From positions 32,243 through 96,242 of the forward strand of contig RJAE01000015.1 of NCBI GenBank assembly GCA_004000035.1: a DNA stretch of 64,000 nucleotides. The letters are read 5' to 3'. This DNA comes from Arthrobacter sulfonylureivorans. GTDB taxonomy: Bacteria; Actinomycetota; Actinomycetes; Actinomycetales; Micrococcaceae. The notes below the pieces were generated by a model. That model was given only the letters and a program-made list of their open reading frames with translations. It was not told where the DNA came from and did no database searches. Below, one piece after another: positions 26,857 through 35,505 of this stretch; position 1 is the stretch's first letter; each line of letters starts with the position of its first letter. Made by a program: the position numbers and the translations under genes.

Positions 26857-27840
26857 ATGACGGATACAACGACTTCCCCCACCGAAACCGTCAACACGGT
26901 CCTTGGACCCGTTCCCGCTCACGAGCTGGGCGTGGTCGCGGTCCACGAATCCCTGCTCTCCGTGCTCCCGGGCGCGCAGTACGCCCCGGACATCTCGATG
27001 GACCGGGCCGAGATCTTCGAGGCCCTGGCCTCGAAACTCACCGACTTCCGCAACAAGGGCGGCAAGACCATCGTGGACAGCACGGGAATGTTCCACGGCC
27101 GCGACCTCAAGCTCTACGAGGCACTGTCCCGCTCCACCGGCGTGCACATCATCGCCTCCACCGGGCTGGGCCCGGAGGAAGAACTCGGCGGCTACTTCCT
27201 GACGCCGCAGACCAACCCGCCCACGCCGTGGCCGGCCGAGAAGTTCGAGGACCTCTTCGGCAAGGAGGTCACCGAGGGCATGGTGGTCCCCCGGGTTGAA
27301 CGCCGCGCCGCCGCCGGGATCGTCACCACCACCGCAGACCGCTCCGGCATGACTCCTACCGAGGAGTCCCTGTTCCGCGGCTCCGCCCGCGCCGCCAAGA
27401 ACACCGGTGTGCCGGTCTCCATCCGCTTCGGCGCCGACGTCCTGCACGACCTGGACGTGGTCCTCGACGAGCAGATCGACGCCGACCGCGTGCTCGTCGG
27501 CGACCTGGACCGCAAGGACGCCGCCAAGTTCGCCCTCGAGATCGCGGGCCGCGGAGCCTTCGTCGGGATCGACCATGTAGGCCTGGACGACGACGGGGAC
27601 TACCTCAGCGACCGCGAGCGCGCCGGCCTGGTGCTGGAACTCGTCAAGGCCGGCCACGCGGACAAGATCATCCTCTCCGGCAACTCGATCGGCGTAGCCA
27701 AGGGGCTGCCGGAGTACAACCTCCCGTACAGCCACGTGCTGACCACCTTCGTGCCTTTCCTCAAGGACCAAGGCCTGAGCGACGACGACGCGCAGCGCAT
27801 CCTGGTGGACAACCCGCGCCGCCTGCTGACGGTGCGCTGA
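26857..27840 (+). CDS. Phosphotriesterase-family protein lacking metal ligands
   Basis: A 327-residue TIM-barrel protein clearly homologous to its neighbour at 27904 and to phosphotriesterases and lactonases. Aligned with that neighbour, the H-x-H pair is reduced to His30-Glu-Ser32, the bridging Lys is Thr157 (GIVTTT), the two later His ligands are Arg190 (SIRFG) and Asp216 (VGDLDR), and the last Asp is Asn276 (LSGNS). Five of six canonical metal ligands are thus replaced while the fold-forming sequence is kept and the frame is open, so it is probably a maintained non-metallo paralogue rather than a decaying gene. AAAGG precedes ATG 26857. It is the first gene of the operon running to 31015. 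Confidence 0.85.
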   Translation: MTDTTTSPTETVNTVLGPVPAHELGVVAVHESLLSVLPGAQYAPDISMDRAEIFEALASKLTDFRNKGGKTIVDSTGMFHGRDLKLYEALSRSTGVHIIASTGLGPEEELGGYFLTPQTNPPTPWPAEKFEDLFGKEVTEGMVVPRVERRAAAGIVTTTADRSGMTPTEESLFRGSARAAKNTGVPVSIRFGADVLHDLDVVLDEQIDADRVLVGDLDRKDAAKFALEIAGRGAFVGIDHVGLDDDGDYLSDRERAGLVLELVKAGHADKIILSGNSIGVAKGLPEYNLPYSHVLTTFVPFLKDQGLSDDDAQRILVDNPRRLLTVR

Positions 27841-27903
27841 CCGCCCGAGGCGAGCACCGCCGTCGTACATCAACAAAGCTTTTCTAATCACGAGGTGAGG
27901 GTC

Positions 27904-28857
27904 TTGACCAAAGTAAACACTGTGCTGGGAACCATCCCGGCTGAAGAACTGGAAATCGTGGCGGTCCACGAACACATCGGCTACGGCATGCCCGGCTCCG
28001 AACTGGACTCGAAGTGGTGGAAGTCGCCGGAACAGGCCTACGAGGAAACCGTGCCGAAGCTGCGGAAGTTCCGCGAGTACGGCGGCGGCACGTTCGTGGA
28101 CGCCACCGGCATCTGCAACGGCCGCGACATCGACTACTACCGGTCGCTGTCCAAGAAGACCGGCGTCCACATTGTGGCCTGCACCGGCTTCGTCGGCGGC
28201 GACACCGCCCTGCCGCACTTCTCGCGGGCCTCGGTGGACTACCTGGCGAAGGTGTTCATCCACGAGATCACCGTGGGCATCGGCGACACCGGCGCCAAGG
28301 CCGGCGTCATCAAGGTTGGCGTCAGCCGCGGCGGCAAGATGACCGAACTGGACAAGCGCATCTACCGGGCCGCGGCGCGCGCCGCCGTCATCACCGGGGT
28401 GCCGATCCTGACCCACCTGGCGATCGACCCGGAACCGGCCGTGAACATCTTCAACGAAGAGGGCCTTGACTTGGACCGTGTGCTCTTCGGCCACGCCGAC
28501 GACGGCCTGAACGCGCCGATCACCCCGCACGACTGGATCTACGAGCAGGGCGGCCGCATCGGCTTCGACACCTTCGGCTACGACCTCGAACTGCCGGACC
28601 CGCCGTTCTGGGGCCGCAAGCGCGCCGAGCGGATGGAGCACTTCGTCAACCTGGTGAACAAGGGCTACGCGGACAAGCTGCTGGTCTCGGCCGACGCCAA
28701 CTGCAGCCCGCTGGGCTGGCCGGGCGTGAAGGGCCACACCATTAACTACATCTTTGAGGACATGCTGCCCGACATGCGTGCCGCCGGCATCGACGACGCC
28801 ACCATCAAGCTGCTGCTGGAAACCAACCCGGCCGACTTCCTGTCCATCAAGGCCTAA
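27904..28857 (+). CDS. Phosphotriesterase-family metal-dependent hydrolase
   Basis: A roughly 317-residue amidohydrolase-superfamily enzyme with all six phosphotriesterase metal ligands: His22 and His24 (VHEH), bridging Lys137 (GVIKVG), His171 (LTHLAID), His197 (FGHADD) and Asp264 (VSADAN). Family members hydrolyse lactones, phosphotriesters or acyl bonds. The TTG at 27904 fits the GAGGTGAGG ribosome site; GTG 27895 is possible. The N-terminus TKVNTVLGTIPAEEL mirrors TETVNTVLGPVPAHEL of the preceding gene, showing tandem duplication. Most environmental members are lactonases, so lactone hydrolysis is the best guess. Confidence 0.85.
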   Translation: MTKVNTVLGTIPAEELEIVAVHEHIGYGMPGSELDSKWWKSPEQAYEETVPKLRKFREYGGGTFVDATGICNGRDIDYYRSLSKKTGVHIVACTGFVGGDTALPHFSRASVDYLAKVFIHEITVGIGDTGAKAGVIKVGVSRGGKMTELDKRIYRAAARAAVITGVPILTHLAIDPEPAVNIFNEEGLDLDRVLFGHADDGLNAPITPHDWIYEQGGRIGFDTFGYDLELPDPPFWGRKRAERMEHFVNLVNKGYADKLLVSADANCSPLGWPGVKGHTINYIFEDMLPDMRAAGIDDATIKLLLETNPADFLSIKA

Positions 28858-28970
28858 ACCACAACCCTCCATCCGCACCCCGCCACGCCATAGACGACGA
28901 CGGCGGGACCCCACCATCCATCTCACCCCCGAGGTCGCCCCCGCGGCGTCCAGTGAAGGAACACAGAATC

Positions 28971-30092
28971 ATGAAGACTTCCGACATCCAGAACCTGAAG
29001 GTTGCCGTCGTTGGCGGCGGCTACGCCGGCGCTTCCGCCGCTCTGGCCCTGCTCCAGCTCGGCGCCGACGTCCACGTCTACGAGCAGGCCCCCGAGCTGG
29101 GCGAAGTAGGAGCCGGCATCGGCCTGCGGCCGCCGACGGTCGAGGTGCTGCGCAAGTGGGGCGTGTTCGAAGAGTTCGCCAAGGTTTCCGCCCCCTCGGA
29201 CGCCATCGAGGTCTACCAGTCCAACGGCGAGCTCATCGCCCGCGATCCGTGGCCGGGCATCAACGAGTACGAGCAGACCAACCACTGCCGCATGGTCCAC
29301 CGCGGCGACGTCATCGAGACCCTGCTGCGCCTGCTGCCGGCCGAGCGCGTGCACATCGGCCACAAGATGATCACCGTCACCGACAACGGCGACTCCGCCA
29401 CCGTGAAGTTCGAGAACGGCGTCGAGGTCACCGCCGATCTGGTCCTGGGCGCCGACGGCATCCGATCCAGCGTCCGCAACCAGATCTTCGGCGAAGTCCA
29501 GCCGGTGTTCTCCCACACCATCGCCATGCGCGCCGTGATCTCCGCCGATGACGCCTACGGCCTGGTGGAGAACGACAACTTCCGCGTCTACGTGGGCCTG
29601 AACGGCACCACCGTGTACTTCCTGCCGCTGCGCCACCGCAACCAGGTGTCCTTCGACATCACCGCCCCCAGCGACGACACCGCCTGGGCGCCGGAGGTCA
29701 CGCACGAATACATCGGAGCGCTGCTGGAGGGCTTCGACGAGCGGCTGCAGAAGATCGGCCAGGAACTGGACATCGCCTCGATGACCAACCGCGGCGTCTA
29801 CGACATCGAGAAGCAGCCGAACTGGCACACCAACAGCGTTGCCCTGGTGGGCGATGCCGCGCACGCCATGCTGCACCACCAGGGCCAGGGCGCCAACTCC
29901 GCCATGCAGGACGCCGCCTGGTTGGCCGACGCCATCAAGGACGGCGCCGACCTGCAGGATGCCCTGCGCACCTACCAGGCCAAGCGCAAGCCGATCACTG
30001 ACGTGCTGCAGGACATCTCCCGCAAGCCGTTCGACATCGGTGATTCCTTCCCGGAGACCACGTCCTTCGAGAAGGGTGCGGGTGTCGAGTGA
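28971..30092 (+). CDS. FAD-dependent aromatic-ring monooxygenase
   Basis: A 373-residue group A flavin monooxygenase of the salicylate hydroxylase/6-hydroxynicotinate monooxygenase type. The dinucleotide site is VAVVGGGYAGASAA (11-24), the DG motif GADGIRSSVR lies near 160, and the GDAAHAM FAD/ribityl motif near 290 is followed by HHQGQGANSAMQDA. ATG 28971 follows GAAGGA. It is the third gene of the unit after the phosphotriesterase pair and overlaps the esterase gene by four bases (GTGA). Hydroxylation or decarboxylative hydroxylation of an aromatic acid, feeding or following a hydrolysis step, is inferred. Confidence 0.85.
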   Translation: MKTSDIQNLKVAVVGGGYAGASAALALLQLGADVHVYEQAPELGEVGAGIGLRPPTVEVLRKWGVFEEFAKVSAPSDAIEVYQSNGELIARDPWPGINEYEQTNHCRMVHRGDVIETLLRLLPAERVHIGHKMITVTDNGDSATVKFENGVEVTADLVLGADGIRSSVRNQIFGEVQPVFSHTIAMRAVISADDAYGLVENDNFRVYVGLNGTTVYFLPLRHRNQVSFDITAPSDDTAWAPEVTHEYIGALLEGFDERLQKIGQELDIASMTNRGVYDIEKQPNWHTNSVALVGDAAHAMLHHQGQGANSAMQDAAWLADAIKDGADLQDALRTYQAKRKPITDVLQDISRKPFDIGDSFPETTSFEKGAGVE

Positions 30093-31015
30093 CCATCCAC
30101 CCCGAGATCGGCAAACTCCTCGCCACGCTGCCGCCGTTCGACCACAGCACGCGGCCGGACCCCGAGGGCAAGCGCGCGGGCGACCTGCAGTTCGTCGCCC
30201 CGCTGGAGGACCGGCTGCCGCTGCACGCCGTCGAGGACACCGTTGCAGCCACGCCGGCGGGCGACGTCCCGGTGCGGATTTACACTCCGGCCGAGGCCGA
30301 GTCCTACGGTCTGCTGGTGTACTTCCACGGTGGCGCGTTCTTCTCCGGCAGTCTGGAGACGCACGACCACGTGGCGCGCGCCCTGGCCAAGGAGAGCGGT
30401 TACAAGGTCATCTCCGTCGGCTTCCAACTGGCACCGGAGTCGCCCTTCCCCACCAGCCTGCAGGAGTGCTACGGCGTGGTCCGCTGGGCCGCCGAGCAGG
30501 GCGGGAGCCTGGCCTGGGACGGCAAGAGCCTGGCCCTCGCGGGCGACAGCTCCGGCGCCAACTTCGTGGCAGCGGTGACGGCGATGGCACATGACGAGGG
30601 CTTCGACCGGATCACGCATCAGGTGCTGTACTACCCGTCGGTGGACCTGGACTTCGACGAGGACCGCTACGCCTCGCTGCGGGAGAACGCCACCGGCTTT
30701 GGCCTGGAGACCCCAGCGCTGAAGCCGTGGAACTCCTTCTACATCGAGAGCGGCGCGGATCCCGCCGATCCGCTGGTCTCCCCGATCAAGCGCGAGGACC
30801 TCTCCGGCCTGCCGAAGGCCCTGGTCATCACCGCCGAGTACGACCCGCTGCGCGACGAGGGCGAACTCTACGGCCAGCGCTTGAAGGACGCCGGCGTGGA
30901 CACCACGGTCAGCCGCTACGCCGGGGCCAACCACGGTTTCGTCCAGAACTTCTTCTGGATCCCGGAGTTCTACCGGGCCTTCCAGGAGACAGCGGAGTTC
31001 CTGAACCAGGGCTGA
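30089..31015 (+). CDS. Alpha/beta hydrolase, hormone-sensitive-lipase type
   Basis: A 308-residue esterase of the HSL (family IV) type. The oxyanion motif HGGAF starts at His80, and the nucleophile elbow is G-D-S-S-G with Ser154. The catalytic Asp and His are in the usual places (EYDPLRDEG and GANHGFV near the C-terminus). It overlaps the upstream monooxygenase gene, so the two proteins are made together. Short-chain ester or lactone hydrolysis is the family activity. A perfect 18-base stem terminator follows at 31043. Confidence 0.9.
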   Translation: MTIHPEIGKLLATLPPFDHSTRPDPEGKRAGDLQFVAPLEDRLPLHAVEDTVAATPAGDVPVRIYTPAEAESYGLLVYFHGGAFFSGSLETHDHVARALAKESGYKVISVGFQLAPESPFPTSLQECYGVVRWAAEQGGSLAWDGKSLALAGDSSGANFVAAVTAMAHDEGFDRITHQVLYYPSVDLDFDEDRYASLRENATGFGLETPALKPWNSFYIESGADPADPLVSPIKREDLSGLPKALVITAEYDPLRDEGELYGQRLKDAGVDTTVSRYAGANHGFVQNFFWIPEFYRAFQETAEFLNQG

Positions 31016-31042
31016 ACGCGTTCAGCATCCTCCGGCCTGCCG

Positions 31043-31086
31043 AAAGCGGCGGCACGGGTCTTCGGACCCGTGCCGCCGCTTTTCTG
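31043..31086 (+). terminator. Perfect 18-base-pair terminator with TTCG loop
   Basis: AAAGCGGCGGCACGGGTC and its exact complement enclose the tetraloop TTCG, followed by TCTGCTTTCT. This is one of the strongest hairpins in the window and ends the 26857-31015 operon. Confidence 0.9.
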
Positions 31087-31235
31087 CTTTCTCTGCTCCG
31101 CCGTCCCGCTTTACGACGCCGTCCTGCTCCCCTTCGCGGTCCCGCGAGCCATCTTTAAGGGGCCCTACTTCTTTAAGGTGCCCGACTTCAAGGGGCCCGA
31201 CGGCGATGCCCGCTTCCCGGCGCCCCGCACCAAAG

Positions 31236-31265
31236 CGGCGCGCACCCAGCGAAGGGTGCGCGCCG
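31236..31265. terminator. 12-base-pair GC hairpin between converging genes
   Basis: CGGCGCGCACCC and GGGTGCGCGCCG pair exactly around AGCGAA, followed on the plus strand by CCGTCGTTCTTCT. It lies in the 397-base gap 31016-31412, which contains three hairpins and no gene I can support. Confidence 0.6.
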
Positions 31266-31300
31266 CCGTCGTTCTTCTAGCTGCCGCCCCTGCCCAAACG

Positions 31301-31359
31301 ACTGCGCGGATATGGCCCCTCGCCGACGCGAAAAGGGGCCATATCCGCGCAGTGCTTTT
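31301..31359. terminator. Perfect 20-base-pair inverted repeat, bidirectional terminator
   Basis: ACTGCGCGGATATGGCCCCT (31301-31320) and its exact complement (31334-31353) flank a 13-base loop and are followed by GCTTTT. It stands 54 bases past the stop of the minus-strand metallo-hydrolase gene and can end transcription from both sides. Confidence 0.8.
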
Positions 31360-31412
31360 GGAAGTGGGGGAGGTTGGAAGGTGGGGAGCGCTGATGCCCG
31401 CCTCTCAAGCCG

Positions 31413-32354
31413 TCAGTGGGCTGCCTCAAACTCCTGGCGGTAGCCGTGCAGCGTGGTGAAGAACGGGGAGGGCTCCAAGGCCGGGTTCCCGGTGTAGCCG
31501 ATCGCTTCGGCAACCGGCTCGAACGGGGAGTAGGCCGAGTCGGTGACCTGCAGCCCGTGCTGCAGGCATTCCCGGGCGGCGTCGGCGATACGGGACTCCA
31601 GGTCGATACTGAACTGCAGGGCCTCGTGGGCGCGCTCGGCGTCGAGGCCAATCTCATAGGGAACCCCGTTCGCGTCGCGGTACGGGTGGCCCAGGAAGAG
31701 GCGGTTGGGCCGGACCTCGTCGCGCAGGTACTCCAGGCTCTTGCGGTAGGCGGCGGGTTCCTCGTAGCCGGGGAAGCCGTTCGCGGCACCGTGCGCCTGC
31801 ACCGCGTCGCCCACGAAGACGTCGTTCTGCCCGTCGATGACGTAGGCCACAGAGCCGGCGGTGTGGCCGGGAATGTGGTGCACGGAGACGGTCACGCCGC
31901 CGCCCAGGTCCAACTTCTCGCCGCCCTGCACCAGCAGGGTCGGCTCCATCTCGCCGGAGATGACCTTGTTGGCTGCCTGCGTCTGCTCCTCGATGGCGTT
32001 CGGGTTGTCCAGGTACTGCTGGCGCACCTGAACATAGTTGTCCACGTGTGCGCGGCGGGAGCGCAGCAGCGGAGCGTCACCCTCGTGGATCACCACCTGC
32101 GCCTTGCGCCCGGTGAGCTCCCAGAGGGCATGCGCCCCGCCCAGGTGGTCGATGTGGCCGTGGGTCAGCAGGATCCAGCGCACGTCTTCGATGCGGCGTC
32201 CCAGCTTCTCGAATTCGGGGATCATGCCCTCCACCGGCGACGAGGCGATCCCGGTATCCACAATGGCCGGTTCGGGGGCGTCGATGAAGAAACTGTAGAG
32301 GCCGAACCGCCCCCACGGCGACACCAGCGGATGGACTTTCACTTCTTGCGTCAT
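31413..32354 (-). CDS. Metallo-beta-lactamase-fold hydrolase
   Basis: A 313-residue MBL-fold enzyme. The metal motif T-H-x-H-x-D-H is seen as THGHIDH (His65, His67, Asp69, His70). Later ligands are in HIPGHTAGS and FVGDAVQ and near LFLGHPYRD. The layout resembles lactonases and glyoxalase-II-like hydrolases rather than true beta-lactamases. ATG 32354 has GAGGAG seven bases upstream; the frame extends to 32513 with no better start. It is divergent from the CocE-type gene, with an AT-rich palindrome between them. A lactone or thioester substrate shared with the neighbouring hydrolases is inference. Confidence 0.85.
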   Translation of the reverse strand: MTQEVKVHPLVSPWGRFGLYSFFIDAPEPAIVDTGIASSPVEGMIPEFEKLGRRIEDVRWILLTHGHIDHLGGAHALWELTGRKAQVVIHEGDAPLLRSRRAHVDNYVQVRQQYLDNPNAIEEQTQAANKVISGEMEPTLLVQGGEKLDLGGGVTVSVHHIPGHTAGSVAYVIDGQNDVFVGDAVQAHGAANGFPGYEEPAAYRKSLEYLRDEVRPNRLFLGHPYRDANGVPYEIGLDAERAHEALQFSIDLESRIADAARECLQHGLQVTDSAYSPFEPVAEAIGYTGNPALEPSPFFTTLHGYRQEFEAAH

Positions 32355-32437
32355 CTGACTCTCCTCAACTCCGAAACCGGCTGGGTGGTCCTCACCCATT
32401 GTGGGCCCCTGGACCTGTGGCCTTGCCCACAGCCACT

Positions 32438-32449
32438 TTATTATAATAA
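32438..32449. promoter_or_regulatory. AT-only palindrome in a divergent promoter
   Basis: TTATTATAATAA is a perfect 12-base palindrome inside the 161-base gap between the divergent metallo-hydrolase and CocE-type genes. It is a rare run of 16 A/T bases (32437-32452) in GC-rich DNA and contains TATAAT, an ideal -10 box readable on either strand. It is probably both promoter core and regulatory site. Confidence 0.55.
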
Positions 32450-32515
32450 TATGATGGGAGCGAATGCCCGCCCGGAGCGGCATGGGCACTCGGCCGTTGA
32501 CAAGGAGTTGCACAC

Positions 32516-34231
32516 ATGACTGATTTCACGACGTGGAATGCCGGTGGGGAAAAGATCGCCATCCGCAAGGACCTCCGGGTCCCGATGCGCGACGGCGTTG
32601 AGCTCGCCGCAGACGCCTATCAGGGCATCGACGGGAAACCGCGGCCGGCGCTGGTCGCCCTGAGCCCGTACGGCAAGGAGCTGCAGGCGCTGGCGCTGAC
32701 CACTCCGCCGCAGCGCCGCCCCAGCCCCATGTGGGACGGCTGCATCGAGGCCGGCGACATCGCCCGGATCGTCAAGGAGGACTACGTCCACGTCATCGGC
32801 GACCTGCGCGGTTCCGGCGACTCCGGCGGCGAGCACGTCGGCAACTACAACGCCGGCGGCGTGTCGCTGGGCCAGGATGCCTACGACTTCATCGAGTGGG
32901 TCGCCGAGCAGCCGTGGTGCGACGGCAACGTCGGCATGGTGGGCATCTCCTACTTCGGCTCCATGCAGGTGCTGGCCGCCGCCGAGCGCCCGCCGCACTT
33001 GAAGGCCATCTTCGTCTCCGGCGGCCACTACGACTTCTACGAGACCACCTACCACGGCGGCGTCATGTGGTTCATGCCGCGCGCCGCCCGCGAAGGCCGC
33101 GGCGGCGACTCCGGCTGGGCCTTCACCGACGGCGTCAAGTCCCGCATGATCGAGAAGTACTCCCCCGAGGAGCTGAAGAAGCTCGTCGCCCAGCGCCTGC
33201 AGGATCCGGACGTCGCCGCCTGGCCCAACCTGGTGCACGTACTGAACTACCCCAAGAACCACGAGGCCTGGTTCGACATCGTGATGAACGAGCTCGACGG
33301 CGAGTGGTACGAGGAGCGCAATCCCATCACGCTGGCCCCGAACATCGACATTCCGGTCTGGCTGCAGCTGGACCAGGGCCGCGGCTGGACGCTGGACGGC
33401 ACCATCGAGCTCTACAACGCGCTCAAGGGCCCCAAGAAGCTGGACATCGGCCCCTACCCGCCCATGCAGTCGCGCCCCTTCATCGAGGAACACGACAAGA
33501 TGTTCCGCTGGTACGACTACTGGATCAAGGGCATCGACAACGGCGTGATGGACGAGCCCGCCGTCAGCGTGTTCGTCGAGGGCTCCCGCGAAGTGGTGAC
33601 CGCCGAGGCGTGGCCGCCGAAGGAGATCGAATACAAGTCCCTCTACCTGCGTCCGCGCCACAAGCTCTCCTCCGAGCCGGAGCTGATGGGCGCCGAGTAC
33701 GCGTCCCCGGACGGCTTCTACCAGGCCCCGCTGACGGTGACGGACAAGGTCCAGATCATCAGCTGGAGCACGGACACCTTCGAGGAGTCCACGGAGATGA
33801 TCGGCACCGGCGCCGCGCACATCTTCGCCGAGATCGACCAGCCGGACACCAACTTCATCCTGCGCCTCTGGGACTACGCACCCAACGGCAAGCGCCAGCT
33901 GATCACCAGTGGCTACCTCAAGGCCTCGCACCGCGAGCTCGACGAGCGGACCACCGAGGGCAACCCGTACCACCCGCACACCCGCTCCGTGCCGGTGGAA
34001 CCGGGCACGGTCGAGGAGTACGTGGTGCGCCTCTACCCGTTCGCCAACACGTTCCAGCCGGGCCACAAGCTGACCGTGGAACTGTCCAACGCCGAGCCGC
34101 TGGCCGACGAGCACAACGCGCTGCTCCCGCCGGATGCCTTCCACCTGCCGGTGGGCCGCCCGGTCACTCACAAGATCTACCGCGACGCCGAGCACCAGTC
34201 CCGGCTGGTCCTGCCCTACACCACGCGCTAA
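32516..34231 (+). CDS. CocE/NonD-family serine hydrolase
   Basis: A 571-residue hydrolase of the X-Pro dipeptidyl-peptidase (S15)/cocaine-esterase family. The nucleophile is Ser145 in GISYFG. The catalytic Asp and His are expected around residues 290-330 (IDIPVWLQLDQG and ERxFI-type region). The C-terminal third is the family's jelly-roll domain (SLYLRPRHKLSS onward, then FARLR-like LRLWDYAP). ATG 32516 follows AAGGAG. Members hydrolyse esters or acyl amides, including cephalosporin esters and cocaine; the natural substrate is unknown. It adds a fifth hydrolase to the cluster. Confidence 0.85.
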   Translation: MTDFTTWNAGGEKIAIRKDLRVPMRDGVELAADAYQGIDGKPRPALVALSPYGKELQALALTTPPQRRPSPMWDGCIEAGDIARIVKEDYVHVIGDLRGSGDSGGEHVGNYNAGGVSLGQDAYDFIEWVAEQPWCDGNVGMVGISYFGSMQVLAAAERPPHLKAIFVSGGHYDFYETTYHGGVMWFMPRAAREGRGGDSGWAFTDGVKSRMIEKYSPEELKKLVAQRLQDPDVAAWPNLVHVLNYPKNHEAWFDIVMNELDGEWYEERNPITLAPNIDIPVWLQLDQGRGWTLDGTIELYNALKGPKKLDIGPYPPMQSRPFIEEHDKMFRWYDYWIKGIDNGVMDEPAVSVFVEGSREVVTAEAWPPKEIEYKSLYLRPRHKLSSEPELMGAEYASPDGFYQAPLTVTDKVQIISWSTDTFEESTEMIGTGAAHIFAEIDQPDTNFILRLWDYAPNGKRQLITSGYLKASHRELDERTTEGNPYHPHTRSVPVEPGTVEEYVVRLYPFANTFQPGHKLTVELSNAEPLADEHNALLPPDAFHLPVGRPVTHKIYRDAEHQSRLVLPYTTR

Positions 34232-34246
34232 CCCCCATAGGGACAA

Positions 34247-34323
34247 CGACGGCGGTGCTCGCCTTGGCGAGCATCGCCGTCGACGTTTCTGCGCACTTGG
34301 GCGGGCACCGCCGTCGTCGTTGT
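34247..34323 (+). terminator. Compound hairpin terminator after the CocE-type gene
   Basis: A 17-base stem (34247-34263 with 34266-34282, one wobble, loop TT) is followed by ACGTTTCT. A second CACCGCCGTCGTCGTTGTC at 34305-34323 can pair with the first arm region instead. The minus-strand LysR gene ends at 34349, so this probably separates the two converging genes. Confidence 0.75.
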
Positions 34324-34348
34324 CAGTGCGCCCCGGAGAAGGAAGGGG

Positions 34349-35323
34349 TTAGCTGGGTAACTTGTATCGGGCCCGCAGCGGCTCGGCCGCCTCGAGCAGG
34401 ATTTCCCGCAGCCAGGTCTTGAAGGCGCCGTCGGCCAGCCACGGATTCCAGACCATGTCGATGCCCAGCGGCTCCACCGGGAACGGGAACTCCTCCACCC
34501 GCAGGTCGAACCGGCCCTCGAACTCCAGCCCCACCTGGTACCGGTGGATCGCCACGCCGCGGCCGGATTGCGCGATCAGGTGCGGCACGAACAGGTGGTC
34601 GGACACCCGCTGGCGCACCCGGTACTGGATGCTCTTCTCGTCCAGGATTTCGTACGGGCGCAGCCGCTCCGAGGGCGAATCGGGAAACACGTGCGGCACC
34701 TGCTCCAGCAGTTGCAGGGCGTCGGCGTCCCGGGGCTCGTTCCACGACGCCACCACCACCCACCGATCGTCATACAGGCGCTCCCGGGGATGCGGCGAGG
34801 GAAACGCCTCGGGCAACAGCACCACGTCGGCCGCGTCCTCCACAAACGGCGCACTGGTGGCCACGCTGGTGGTGCGCAGCTGCAGCACGGTGTTCGGCGC
34901 GCGCTCCGCCAACAGCCGGCTGAGCTCGCTGCCGATCACGAACGCGGTGCTGTTGGTCATCGCCACCGTGATCAGCCGTGTATCCACGGCGGGGTCAAAG
35001 GACGATGCGCTGACAATTCGCGCTGCCTGGTGCAGCGCCTGCCGCAGCGGTGCGATCAGTTCCGCGGCGCGCGGCGTAAGCACCATCCCCCGGCCCTGGC
35101 GCACCAGGAGCTCGTCGTTGAGCAGGCGCCGGGTCCGGTTCAATCCGTGGCTCATCGCTGGCTGGGACAGCCCCACCTTGCCGGCAGCCTTGGTCACGGA
35201 CCGCTCCTCCAGCAACGCCAGCAGCGGCACCAGCAGGTTCAGGTCGACGGAGGCCAGCCGCGCCAGGTCCGCATCCATCGCGGTCTCCGGCCGGGCATCC
35301 GGCAGCGGATCAAGTGACGACAT
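34349..35323 (-). CDS. LysR-family transcriptional regulator
   Basis: A 324-residue LysR regulator. The N-terminal HTH lies at about 22-80 (DLNLLVPLLALLEERSVTKAA, then LSQPAMSHGLNRTRRLL), followed by a type 2 periplasmic-binding-like effector domain. Details such as HGLNRTR and the FxVDxxAP-like effector region recall the NodD/LinR/PcpR branch, which often senses aromatic compounds. ATG 35323 follows GGAGG five bases upstream. It is divergent from the ferredoxin/reductase pair, with a good LysR box between them at 35387-35412. Confidence 0.9.
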   Translation of the reverse strand: MSSLDPLPDARPETAMDADLARLASVDLNLLVPLLALLEERSVTKAAGKVGLSQPAMSHGLNRTRRLLNDELLVRQGRGMVLTPRAAELIAPLRQALHQAARIVSASSFDPAVDTRLITVAMTNSTAFVIGSELSRLLAERAPNTVLQLRTTSVATSAPFVEDAADVVLLPEAFPSPHPRERLYDDRWVVVASWNEPRDADALQLLEQVPHVFPDSPSERLRPYEILDEKSIQYRVRQRVSDHLFVPHLIAQSGRGVAIHRYQVGLEFEGRFDLRVEEFPFPVEPLGIDMVWNPWLADGAFKTWLREILLEAAEPLRARYKLPS

Positions 35324-35386
35324 CGCAACCTCCGTTCGGGGTGAGCGCGGGCACATCCAGCGCTGTTCGCCCAGTCTAGCTATCTA

Positions 35387-35412
35387 TTCATCCGATGCAC
35401 ACCACGGATGAA
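35387..35412. promoter_or_regulatory. LysR-type operator
   Basis: TTCATCCG and CGGATGAA form an exact 8-base inverted repeat separated by 10 bases, carrying the T-N11-A form of LysR sites. It lies between the divergent LysR gene and the ferredoxin gene; a second partial TTCATTTGCCGAA follows at 35418-35430. Confidence 0.7.
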
Positions 35413-35505
35413 AACTATTCATTTGCCGAACACCAGCGGCCCTGCCAAGCTTTCAATAACCCGGTTTGTGAAGCAAGCCACACACAGATTCGAGTGGAGG
35501 ACAAC

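Noticed and set aside
26656-28926. A 756-codon minus-strand frame opposite the phosphotriesterase pair
   Set aside because: Antisense shadow of two clear genes, with no ribosome site and no domain.
32441-34246. A long minus-strand frame opposite the CocE-type gene
   Set aside because: Val/Gly/Asp-rich shadow; the plus-strand frame has a serine-hydrolase motif and a good ribosome site.
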